52,600 bases of DNA from Thermodesulfovibrionia bacterium (lineage in GTDB: Bacteria; Nitrospirota; Thermodesulfovibrionia; UBA6902): positions 1-52,600 of the forward strand of contig JAGVNU010000091.1 of assembly GCA_020053105.1 (NCBI GenBank), read 5' to 3'. The position numbers were made by a program, and so were the translations under genes. Below the pieces are notes generated by a model, which searched no databases, was not told the DNA's origin, and saw nothing but the letters and a program-made list of their open reading frames with translations. Positions 35,826 through 42,952 of this stretch are shown here, in pieces. Position 1 is the stretch's first letter, and every line of letters starts with the position of its first letter.

Positions 35826-35854
35826 TTATAATAAATAGCAGTTTAAAAAGTCAA
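35826..35854 (-). promoter_or_regulatory. Promoter of htpG
   Basis: On the minus strand TTGACT (35854-35849), 17-nt spacer, TTATAA (35831-35826), giving a start near 35820, ~45 nt before the ATG. No CIRCE element or sigma-32-type CCCCAT box was found, so heat regulation is not shown by sequence. Confidence 0.55.
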
Positions 35855-35997
35855 TTTTTTCTGTCCACGTCTTCCCCCTCAGGCAAATTTAATTCATTGC
35901 ATCCATATGATGACCTGGTTTTGCAAGTCATGCCAAATTTTGTCCAACGGCTTAACGGACATTCAAGAAAAATTACTTAGAATCAATGCCTCGGTTT

Positions 35998-36013
35998 TGG
36001 CACAGAATATGCT
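35998..36013 (+). promoter_or_regulatory. Candidate sigma-54 promoter before a small ORF
   Basis: TGGCACAGAATATGCT keeps the invariant GG and GC at the proper 12-nt distance, with one mismatch in the -12 box (ATGC for TTGC). It lies 25 nt before the SD AGGAGG. A TGTCC-N11-GGACA inverted repeat lies at 35941-35961, about 73 bp upstream of the predicted start. Confidence 0.6.
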
Positions 36014-36036
36014 TTAAATATACGCAGGAGGTCAGC

Positions 36037-36177
36037 ATGGTAGCCTTATCCAGTTGTGAGATTTTGGATGAACTAGAAAAACTCGGGATCAAGCCTTCTG
36101 AGCTGATCCAGTATGTAATTGAATACTCAGCCTATGATGTTATCAGAAATATCAAGTTAGAAGATTTAAAAGACTGA
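36037..36177 (+). CDS. 46-residue helical protein, unknown
   Basis: MVALSSCEILDELEKLGIKP then SELIQYVIEYSAYDVIRNIKLEDLKD. The start is set by the SD AGGAGG six nt upstream; the frame extends 17 codons earlier across the sigma-54 element, which rules that extension out. It looks like a pair of amphipathic helices with one Cys. No family recognised. The RpoN-type promoter makes it a likely regulated small protein. Confidence 0.55.
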   Translation: MVALSSCEILDELEKLGIKPSELIQYVIEYSAYDVIRNIKLEDLKD

Positions 36178-36251
36178 TCCTTTCCCTGTAAGTCGCCCCC
36201 GCATCAGGCAACTGATGTCCATTTGACCCGGCAGATAATTCTAATAACATC

Positions 36252-36821
36252 TTATTTAATAAGGCCGAGCATTCTCATTGCTTCCTGTCCGATATCTGTC
36301 TGGGGACCCAGTTCCGCCGCCTTTTTCAATGCTGTTTTCGCTTCCGCGTTATTCCCTGTGGACATATATACAAATCCGAGACTCAGCCATATCCTCTGAT
36401 TTGAAGGCCCTACTTTAACTCCCTTTTGTAAAATATCTATTGCAAGGTCCGGCCTGTTCACATACTGATATGCCAACCCGAGATCATTAAATGTATCTAT
36501 ATCGCGGGGGTCCAGTTCCAGCACCTTCTTATAGATTTCAATGGCCTGGTTAAACCTGCTGCCCTCAAAATACTTATCTCCCAAAAGTGCAAGCTCCTTG
36601 GGATTTTCAGTGTCCACGCCCAATTCCTCTAACGGGACCACCTTGTTAAGGTCCTGCTCCACCATCGGTCCGGGAGCAACCGGAGGCATGGAAGTCTGTT
36701 CCGGGGCCTGACGTGCCGCTTGTTCCGGCACCCCGGATTGTCTGGTAATAAAATTCGCAATGACCAGACCCCCTGCAACGACTGCGATTAAAACTATTAT
36801 CCACTTCTTGTAATTCTCCAT
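36252..36821 (-). CDS. Membrane-anchored TPR protein
   Basis: 189 residues. One N-terminal transmembrane helix (KKWIIVLIAVVAGGLVIANFI), a Pro/Gln-rich linker, then three TPR units (~75-180; LALLGDKYFEGSRFNQAIEIYKKVLELDP, ATFNDLGLAYQYVNRPDLAIDILQKG, and SLGFVYMSTGNNAEAKTALKKA). The ATG at 36821 has the better-spaced SD AGGAG. It faces the periplasm or cytoplasm as a scaffold; the partner is unknown. No operon partner except the downstream spacing. Confidence 0.75.
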   Translation of the reverse strand: MENYKKWIIVLIAVVAGGLVIANFITRQSGVPEQAARQAPEQTSMPPVAPGPMVEQDLNKVVPLEELGVDTENPKELALLGDKYFEGSRFNQAIEIYKKVLELDPRDIDTFNDLGLAYQYVNRPDLAIDILQKGVKVGPSNQRIWLSLGFVYMSTGNNAEAKTALKKAAELGPQTDIGQEAMRMLGLIK

Positions 36822-36854
36822 AAGCATCTCCTGATATATTTTTTATTGACCAGA

Positions 36855-36882
36855 GTAGGGGCATGGCGCGCCATGCCCCTAC
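36855..36882. repeat. Perfect 28-bp palindrome of the GTAGGGGC family
   Basis: GTAGGGGCATGGCG and its exact reverse complement are joined without a spacer, so the whole 28 bp is a perfect palindrome. It occupies the gap between the TPR and ligA genes, both on the minus strand. It is the best copy of the family seen in this window. Confidence 0.85.
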
Positions 36883-36921
36883 ATTGCAATAGCGTAAGTA
36901 ATACAATTATACATTACGGAA

Positions 36922-38952
36922 TTAAAACAATCTCCCCTCGCCTTTCACCATATTCATGAGTTCATTATATGATAAAGTTTTAATGCCAAGGGCTTTTGCC
37001 TTCTGGAGTTTGGATCCAGGGTCTTCACCAAGGACAAGATAATTAGTGCTTTTTGACACTGATCCGGCTGCATGACCCCCCATGCTTTCAATGAGTTCCT
37101 CGACCTCTTTTCTTGGTTTGGGCAGACTGCCGGTTACAACGAATGTCATACCTTCAAAGGGAAGTTTTTCAGAACTCACGGTTTCATAATCAGGGTTTGA
37201 TATATTCAGGCCCAATGACTTTAGAGTTTTGAGGGTATGGAGATTGCCGGGATCATTAAAGAAATGCGATACCGACCCGGCTATCTTTTCGCCCATTTGC
37301 TTAATCTCTATGATCCTCTCAGGTTTCACATGATACAAATCTTCGAGGTCTTTAAAATCCCTTGCAAGGAGCTTTGCAGCATACTCACCAACGTGGACAA
37401 TGCCTAATGAATAGAGGAAGCGGGCAAGCGTTGTGTGTTTGCTCTTTTCAATTGCATCAATAAGGTTCTGGGAGGATTTCTCCGCATAGCGGGGAAGCTC
37501 AAGCAATTCATGCTTTTTCAGATTATATATATCGACAAAATGCTTGACCAGGCCTTTTTCATAAAGCAGCTCGACATTCTTTTCCCCCAGTCCTTCAATG
37601 TCCATCGCGCCTCTTGATGCGTAATGCCCGATACGCTGCTGGACCTGCGCAGTGCAGTTCAATCCAATGCACCGGAATGCAACGCCGCCTTCATCCTTTT
37701 CAACTGCAGAGCCGCAAACCGGGCACTCAGTCGGCGGGGCGAACTGTATTTCTTCACCGGTCCGTTTTTCCATGATCACAGCCACTACATGCGGGATTAC
37801 ATCACCAGCGCGCTCAACAATAACGGTATCGCCGATTCGAATATCTTTTCTTTCAATCTCATCCCAGTTGTGAAGCGTGGAGCGTGAGACCGTGACCCCG
37901 CCGATCCTCACCGGTTCAAGAAAGGCCACAGGGGTAATGGTCCCGGTCCTTCCGACGCTTGCGATTATATCGTTTATTCTTGTAATCCCCTGATGGGCAG
38001 TGAATTTATACGCCGTGGCCCACCGGGGCTCTCTCGTCTTTACACCCAAGGCCTTTTGCAGCGCAAAATCATTGACCTTTATCACTGCGCCGTCAGCCTC
38101 AAAGGAGAAATCCTTTCTCTTTTCCTCAATCTCTTTTATGACTTTAATGACACCGTCGGTCCCTTTCACGAGTTTTATAAGCACAGGGACCGGGAAGCGC
38201 GCCTTCTTAAGCCATTCAATAAATTCCCACTGGCTGGCGAATTTGATGTCTCTCACTGCGCCTATGCCGTAGCACGCAAGATGCAGTTTTCTTTTCGCGG
38301 TGATTGAAGAATCAAGCTGCCGGATTGAACCGGCGGCGGCGTTTCTCGGATTGGCAAACGCAGGCTCTCCCCCCTTTTCCCTCTCCGCGTTCAGGGCCTC
38401 AAACTCCCTCACGTCCATATAGACCTCTCCCCTGATGTCGATCTCTTCAGGAATATCCACATCTTCTATCTTCAGGGGCACGGCCTTGATAGTTTTAATA
38501 TTCACAGTAACGTCCTCACCCACATATCCGTCGCCCCTTGTTGATGCCTTATAAAGGATGCCCTTTTTGTAAGTCAGTTCCATTGCAAGCCCGTCATATT
38601 TGGGTTCAACGGTGTACTCCACATCTTCATCCGACTTCAATGACCTCTTGACCCTCCCATCAAACTCCCTTACTTCATCATGTGAAAAGGCGTTATCAAG
38701 AGAGAGCATCGGCTCCGTATGTTTTACCTTGTCAAGCTTATCAAGCGGAGGGGCGCCCACGCGCTGCGTCGGAGAATCGGGCAGGACATAATTGTATTTT
38801 TCCTCGAGCTCTTTTAACTGCCTGTAGCCTTTGTCGTATTCCTCGTCAGAAATGACCGGTGAATCGATCACATAGTAGCGGTAGCAGTGGTAATTGAGGT
38901 CTTTGACGAGGTTCTCAATCTCGTGTTTTATGTCAGCAGGAATATTTATCAT
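36922..38952 (-). CDS. ligA: NAD-dependent DNA ligase LigA
   Basis: 676 residues from MINIPADIKHEIENLV. The frame begins seven codons earlier, overlapping pncC. Domains: Ia (~1-70), adenylation with catalytic Lys in EPKYDGLAMEL, OB-fold GRTGTITPVAFLEPV, the C4 zinc finger (CPVCGSAV ... CIGLNCTA), four helix-hairpin-helix motifs and a C-terminal BRCT (MTFVVTGSLPKPRKEVEELI ... YLVLGEDPGSKLQKAKALG). Seals nicks in replication and repair. The SD-like AGGGTGAA lies upstream. Confidence 0.97.
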   Translation of the reverse strand: MINIPADIKHEIENLVKDLNYHCYRYYVIDSPVISDEEYDKGYRQLKELEEKYNYVLPDSPTQRVGAPPLDKLDKVKHTEPMLSLDNAFSHDEVREFDGRVKRSLKSDEDVEYTVEPKYDGLAMELTYKKGILYKASTRGDGYVGEDVTVNIKTIKAVPLKIEDVDIPEEIDIRGEVYMDVREFEALNAEREKGGEPAFANPRNAAAGSIRQLDSSITAKRKLHLACYGIGAVRDIKFASQWEFIEWLKKARFPVPVLIKLVKGTDGVIKVIKEIEEKRKDFSFEADGAVIKVNDFALQKALGVKTREPRWATAYKFTAHQGITRINDIIASVGRTGTITPVAFLEPVRIGGVTVSRSTLHNWDEIERKDIRIGDTVIVERAGDVIPHVVAVIMEKRTGEEIQFAPPTECPVCGSAVEKDEGGVAFRCIGLNCTAQVQQRIGHYASRGAMDIEGLGEKNVELLYEKGLVKHFVDIYNLKKHELLELPRYAEKSSQNLIDAIEKSKHTTLARFLYSLGIVHVGEYAAKLLARDFKDLEDLYHVKPERIIEIKQMGEKIAGSVSHFFNDPGNLHTLKTLKSLGLNISNPDYETVSSEKLPFEGMTFVVTGSLPKPRKEVEELIESMGGHAAGSVSKSTNYLVLGEDPGSKLQKAKALGIKTLSYNELMNMVKGEGRLF

Positions 38953-38956
38953 TGTT

Positions 38957-39490
38957 TCACCCTGCAGGGGCAAGAATGTCCCGCCCTTCCTGCATAATCT
39001 CGATCAACAATTTCATCGCTTCAAGCGCTGCCTCTGCCTTGTTTCCCTCTCTATCGCCTTTCAATCTTAATTCCCTTGATACGGTTTTGCCTTTTTTGCT
39101 TGCAGCCAGATAAACGAGCCCCCTTTCTTTTTCCTCAAGAACATCAGGGCCGAGGTTCCCCGTAGTAGACAGCGAGAAATCAGTATTTGAGACCTGCCGT
39201 ATTTTTTCAGCCATCTCGCGCGCAGTCTCTTCACTGACGACCCCGAATGTTTCTATTGTTTCTGCATTGACGCCGAGGATGTTCTTTTTGATGTCTTCGC
39301 TGTAAGATATAACGCCTGCCGTAAAAAAGGCACTCGCTCCGGGCAAACTTGTTATGAAATGACAGACAAGGCCGCCGGTGCATGACTCGGCAACTGAAAG
39401 TGTGAGGGCGCTGTTATTAAACAGCTCATGAACTCTTTTTATTATGTCTGACGGTACTGGTTCCACTGGCTGTCCATAGCGCGAAAACAT
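38957..39490 (-). CDS. pncC: Nicotinamide-nucleotide amidase (CinA C-terminal family)
   Basis: 177 residues. The PncC signature is clear: VAESCTGGLVCHFITSLPGAS, FTAGVISYSEDIKK, GVVSEETAREMAEK and SLSTTGNLGPD. It hydrolyses nicotinamide mononucleotide to nicotinic-acid mononucleotide, recycling the NMN released by the ligase encoded directly downstream (ligA, overlapping or 4 bp apart), so the pair is functionally sensible. The N-terminal CinA domain (MoCF-like) is absent. No SD is visible at the ATG. Confidence 0.92.
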   Translation of the reverse strand: MFSRYGQPVEPVPSDIIKRVHELFNNSALTLSVAESCTGGLVCHFITSLPGASAFFTAGVISYSEDIKKNILGVNAETIETFGVVSEETAREMAEKIRQVSNTDFSLSTTGNLGPDVLEEKERGLVYLAASKKGKTVSRELRLKGDREGNKAEAALEAMKLLIEIMQEGRDILAPAG

Positions 39491-39558
39491 TTGTATTTGT
39501 TGTTGAAAGTACGTATTAAATGATAAACTATTAACAAATTTTTTACATAAGCCATATC

Positions 39559-40875
39559 ATGACAGATAACCCTGTACCATACATTAACTCCCCTGACTAT
39601 CTGCAGACCGTTGTTAATCATATTGAACACCCCACACTGGTCATTGACCGGCAATTTCGGGTCGTCCTGACCAATCAAAAACTGCTCGGTATAGCCCGAA
39701 AAATAGATTCCGGAAGACCGTTTCTGTACTGTTATGAAATTACCCACAACCTCAGCAAACCCTGCAGCGGGAAGGCCAATCCCTGTCCTCTGCAAAAAGT
39801 AATCAGGACAAAGTTGCCGGTAGTTATGACACATACGCACTTTGACAGTTTATACAATAAAATGTATGTCGAGATCACGGCCACCCCGATTCTGGATGAA
39901 AACGGTGAAGTGCTCCATATCATAGAAACTTTCAAAAACGTCACAAGGCAGAACAGGATTGAGACGGCCCTGCGTGAAAGCGAAGTGCGCTACCGTTCTT
40001 TGTTCGAACAATCCGGCGATGCCATCTTTATACTGAAGGCCGAGGGCCCGCAGACCGGAAAAATCCTGTCTGCCAATAAAGCGGCCTGTCATATGTACGG
40101 ATACACTGAAGAAGAATTCCTCCGCCTTTCTGTTACCGATCTCGAGACGCCCGAACATGCCGCAAAGGCCCCCAAGCGTATCGAACGCATACTTGCAGGG
40201 GAAACGCTGCGGCTTGAGATCACTCATAAAGGCAAAGACGGCAATATTTTTTCTGTTGAAGTCAGCGCATCGCGGATGGATGTCGACGGCAGGAAGTTTG
40301 TCCTGTCAATATACCGTGATATTTCCAAGCGCAAGGAAATTGAGGGAGACCGCGATGTCCTGATACGCGAACTGCAGCACCTCTCGCAGACGGACGGGCT
40401 CACCGGCCTGTTTAACAGGCAGCACCTTGACAAGCGTCTTACTGAAGAGATGGAAAGGGCCAGACGTTACGCAACTCCCCTTTCTCTCATTATTTTTGAT
40501 ATAGATCATTTCAAGAAGATCAACGATACTTACGGACATATTACCGGAGACAAAATACTGCAGACCGCCTCCTTTGTAATCAAAGAGACCCTCAGGAACA
40601 CGGACATCGCAGGACGTTTCGGGGGCGATGAATTTGTTATTATTCTCGTACAGACCGACATCAGCATCGGTATGCAGGTCGCTGAGCGCCTCCGCTCCAG
40701 GATCGGGCAGGAGCAGGTCCCGGTCAGAGATGACCAGACTGCCGGTTTTTCCATAAGTCTGGGGATCTGTCAGTTTGATAAGACATTTGCAAGGGCCGAG
40801 GACTTTATCGCAAGAGCGGACGCGGCATTATATGAAGCGAAACGAAACAGGCGTAATACGGTCTGTAAAATTTAA
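39559..40875 (+). CDS. Diguanylate cyclase with two PAS domains
   Basis: 438 residues. PAS-1 (~10-130) contains a cysteine motif CYEITHNLSKPC ... NPCPLQ; PAS-2 (~135-260) ends RDISKRKEIEGD. The GGDEF domain (~270-436) has LTGLFNRQHLDKRL, FDIDHFKKINDTYGH and the active GRFGGDEFVIIL; an RNTD I-site lies five residues before GGDEF, so product inhibition is expected. It makes c-di-GMP from GTP. Convergent with the HD-GYP gene 18 bp away, so synthesis and breakdown genes adjoin. Confidence 0.92.
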   Translation: MTDNPVPYINSPDYLQTVVNHIEHPTLVIDRQFRVVLTNQKLLGIARKIDSGRPFLYCYEITHNLSKPCSGKANPCPLQKVIRTKLPVVMTHTHFDSLYNKMYVEITATPILDENGEVLHIIETFKNVTRQNRIETALRESEVRYRSLFEQSGDAIFILKAEGPQTGKILSANKAACHMYGYTEEEFLRLSVTDLETPEHAAKAPKRIERILAGETLRLEITHKGKDGNIFSVEVSASRMDVDGRKFVLSIYRDISKRKEIEGDRDVLIRELQHLSQTDGLTGLFNRQHLDKRLTEEMERARRYATPLSLIIFDIDHFKKINDTYGHITGDKILQTASFVIKETLRNTDIAGRFGGDEFVIILVQTDISIGMQVAERLRSRIGQEQVPVRDDQTAGFSISLGICQFDKTFARAEDFIARADAALYEAKRNRRNTVCKI

Positions 40876-40893
40876 GACCCGATACAAGGGCCC

Positions 40894-41967
40894 TCAATCA
40901 GCCAGCAATCTGAAGATCTCGTCGAATTCAGCAGCCTTCTTGATGAACGCGTTCAGGACAGCAGGATCAAAATGCTCCGGCCTTGTCCTGCCATCCCCTT
41001 TAGTAATTATTTCATAGACCTTTTTGTGGTCCAGCGCATCTTTATATGGTCTTTCGCTTCTTAAGGCATCATACTGGTCAACGATCATCACGATCCTGCC
41101 TTCAACAGGAATTGCTTCACCTTTCAGGCCTCTTGGATATCCTGTCCCGTCCCACCTTTCATGATGGTTAAGCGCAATGGATTGTGCAAGCTGCAGGACC
41201 GGGTGTGATGACCCTGACAATATCCTTTCGCCAGCTGTAGTATGCGTTTTTACGACTTCAAATTCTTCCGGCGTGAGAGGCCCCATCTTAAAGAGTATGT
41301 AATCGGTTATTCCCAGCTTGCCTATATCATGCAGGGGACTCGCCTGTCCCATTTTCAGGACGAAGTCATCCGGCATTCCCAAAGCGGTTGCGGCAATTTG
41401 CGAAAGAATTCCAATCCTTTTGACGTGAACCCCGGCTTCAGTGTCTCTGAATTCAGCGACGGTTGTTAACCGTTCCACAATGTCCCTGCTGAATCTCTCC
41501 GCCTCTTTTCTCGCGGTTTCCAGTTCATCCGTCCTTATTCTGACCATGTCCTCAAGATAGAGCCGGTAATTCTCCTTCCACTTGAGATAATTCCCATACT
41601 GCACAGCTTTCTTCACCGAATGGATAAGGTATTCCGGATGATAAGGCTTTATGATAAAATCAAACGCACCTTTTTTAATCGCCTCTACCGCAAGGTCCAG
41701 GTCGGCATACGCGGTCATTAATATCACCGGCAGATGAGGATTGGCATTGTGTATTTTTTCGAGAAGATCAAGACCGGAGACCCCGGGCATTTTGACATCA
41801 GTCAGCACCACATCGAAATCATTTCCCCGCATCTCTTCTTCCGCGTCATGCGCATTGCTGCAGGCAGTCACAGCATATTGCTGTCCTGAAAACACCCTTA
41901 AAGCGGCCTCAAGTATAAAAGGATCATCATCCACCAGAAGAATCCTGTTTTCGTCTTTAGCGTTCAC
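40894..41967 (-). CDS. Response regulator with HD-GYP c-di-GMP phosphodiesterase
   Basis: 357 residues, GTG start with SD GGAGG nine nt upstream. The receiver (1-120) has acidic LLVDDDP, phosphoacceptor in [10 protein letters not shown] and KPYHPEYL. A helix (~125-175) is followed by the HD-GYP domain (~180-350): [40 protein letters not shown] and [15 protein letters not shown], the full HHE..GYP set. It should hydrolyse c-di-GMP on phosphorylation. The likely partner kinase gene is reduced to the stump just upstream. Confidence 0.92.
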   Translation of the reverse strand: MNAKDENRILLVDDDPFILEAALRVFSGQQYAVTACSNAHDAEEEMRGNDFDVVLTDVKMPGVSGLDLLEKIHNANPHLPVILMTAYADLDLAVEAIKKGAFDFIIKPYHPEYLIHSVKKAVQYGNYLKWKENYRLYLEDMVRIRTDELETARKEAERFSRDIVERLTTVAEFRDTEAGVHVKRIGILSQIAATALGMPDDFVLKMGQASPLHDIGKLGITDYILFKMGPLTPEEFEVVKTHTTAGERILSGSSHPVLQLAQSIALNHHERWDGTGYPRGLKGEAIPVEGRIVMIVDQYDALRSERPYKDALDHKKVYEIITKGDGRTRPEHFDPAVLNAFIKKAAEFDEIFRLLAD

Positions 41968-42076
41968 CTTCCATGACCTCCGTTATTCTTGATAACAGCT
42001 TGTCCGATTTTATCGGATCTGATATGAAAATCATGTCCTCTTCAAGGACTTTATTCCTGGACTGAACATCTCTGGC
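41957..42076 (-). pseudogene. Remnant 3' end of a receiver/hybrid sensor gene
   Basis: A 39-codon frame with no start of its own, opening after a TAA, reads VLEEDMIFISDPIKSDKLLS then [10 protein letters not shown]. This resembles the last strand and helix of a CheY-like receiver (xxKPIxxDxLLxRIxEVLEG), as at the end of hybrid kinases. It overlaps the start of the HD-GYP gene by 11 bp, the layout of a coupled operon partner. I infer that the rest of the gene was deleted. The Lys of the KP motif is Asp here. Confidence 0.5.
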
Positions 42077-42231
42077 TTATCGTGCCGGATTTATTCGTAC
42101 GGATTTTCATATAAAGTATACATCAAAGAAAACTAAAAAAAGATTCAGGATTGCTTTTTCCCATACTTTTCCTTTACCTTAAATAAAAAGGCCACATCAG
42201 TTTCTGGCACAACTCAAGGAGGATTTTATTG

Positions 42232-42564
42232 ATGGTAACCATATCAGACACAGCAGCAGAGAAAACCAAAGAGATTCTATATGCAGAAGGGAAGACCGGG
42301 TGGGGGCTCAGGTTCTACATGGCAGGCAGCAGTTGCTGCGGACCTTCATACGGGATAGATATTGTAGAAAATCCTGTTGACGGAGATCATGTCATAGAAA
42401 AAAACGGCACAAAGTTCTTTATCGATAAGGATTCGACTGAGAAGCTTAACGGTCTTACAATAGATTTTGTAGATGAAGGGGAAAGACAGGGATTTGTGAT
42501 CAACAACCCCAATCCGCCATCATGCGGATCGGGCTGCGGGTCTTCCTGCGGTGAATCTCACTGA
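42232..42564 (+). CDS. IscA/HesB-like iron-sulfur carrier
   Basis: 110 residues, ATG with SD AAGGAGG. HesB/IscA fold (ISDTAAEKTKEIL, GWGLRFYMAGSSCCGPSYGIDI, VIEKNGTKFFIDKDSTEKLNGLTIDFV, GFVINNP), with an altered Cys pattern: CC at ~36 and a C-terminal CGSGCGSSCG instead of the single C-x-C. It would bind or deliver an Fe-S cluster. It ends 17 bp before a strong terminator and has no operon partner. Confidence 0.85.
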   Translation: MVTISDTAAEKTKEILYAEGKTGWGLRFYMAGSSCCGPSYGIDIVENPVDGDHVIEKNGTKFFIDKDSTEKLNGLTIDFVDEGERQGFVINNPNPPSCGSGCGSSCGESH

Positions 42565-42580
42565 AAAAAGGAAACCACTA

Positions 42581-42618
42581 AACGGGACAATAATTCTTTC
42601 TTATTGTCCCGTTTTTTA
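42581..42618 (+). terminator. Rho-independent terminator of the iscA-like gene
   Basis: AACGGGACAATAA and TTATTGTCCCGTT make a perfect 13-bp stem with a 7-nt loop, followed by TTTTTATTT. The A-run on the opposite side is short, so it acts mainly on the plus strand. Confidence 0.9.
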
Positions 42619-42631
42619 TTTCTGTTTTCAG

Positions 42632-42892
42632 TTATTCTGCTGATTGACAACCCGCACCGCATTCCGACTTATTTCCCGCCACAGGTCTAGCTCCCAGCTT
42701 ATACAGGATATTCGCCATAATGCAAAACCCCGTAGCGGCAAATATTATCAGGTTCACGCCTACGAGCCCCGTAAGTATAAGCCAGTATTTGCTGTGAATC
42801 AGTGTGAGCACTGTTCCGGTCAATGTAAATACCCCGGCAATCAGCCATATTATCCGCTCCATATACCATTTGTCTGTTTTTGCGATATACAT
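42632..42892 (-). CDS. DUF2892 small inner-membrane protein (YgaP C-terminal type)
   Basis: 86 residues with two transmembrane helices (RIIWLIAGVFTLTGTVLTLI and YWLILTGLVGVNLIIFAATGFCIMANIL) and the family signature GVNLIIFAATGFCIM, as in the membrane part of YgaP. It ends with a Cys-rich tail (ECGAGCQSAE). SD AAGGAGG is seven nt before the ATG. It is last in the RND efflux operon, 60 bp past the pump gene with a palindrome between. Function unknown; often found near thiosulfate or metal genes. Confidence 0.85.
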   Translation of the reverse strand: MYIAKTDKWYMERIIWLIAGVFTLTGTVLTLIHSKYWLILTGLVGVNLIIFAATGFCIMANILYKLGARPVAGNKSECGAGCQSAE

Positions 42893-42918
42893 TATTTAGA
42901 CCTCCTTATCAATTCACT

Positions 42919-42946
42919 GTAGGGGCAATTCATGAATTGCACTTAC
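42919..42946. repeat. GTAGGGGC palindrome, imperfect copy
   Basis: GTAGGGGCAATTCATGAATTGCACTTAC-type palindrome, 28 bp, matching arms except for 3 positions. Same size as the perfect copy at 36855. It lies between the RND pump and DUF2892 genes. Confidence 0.7.
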
Positions 42947-42952
42947 ATAGTA

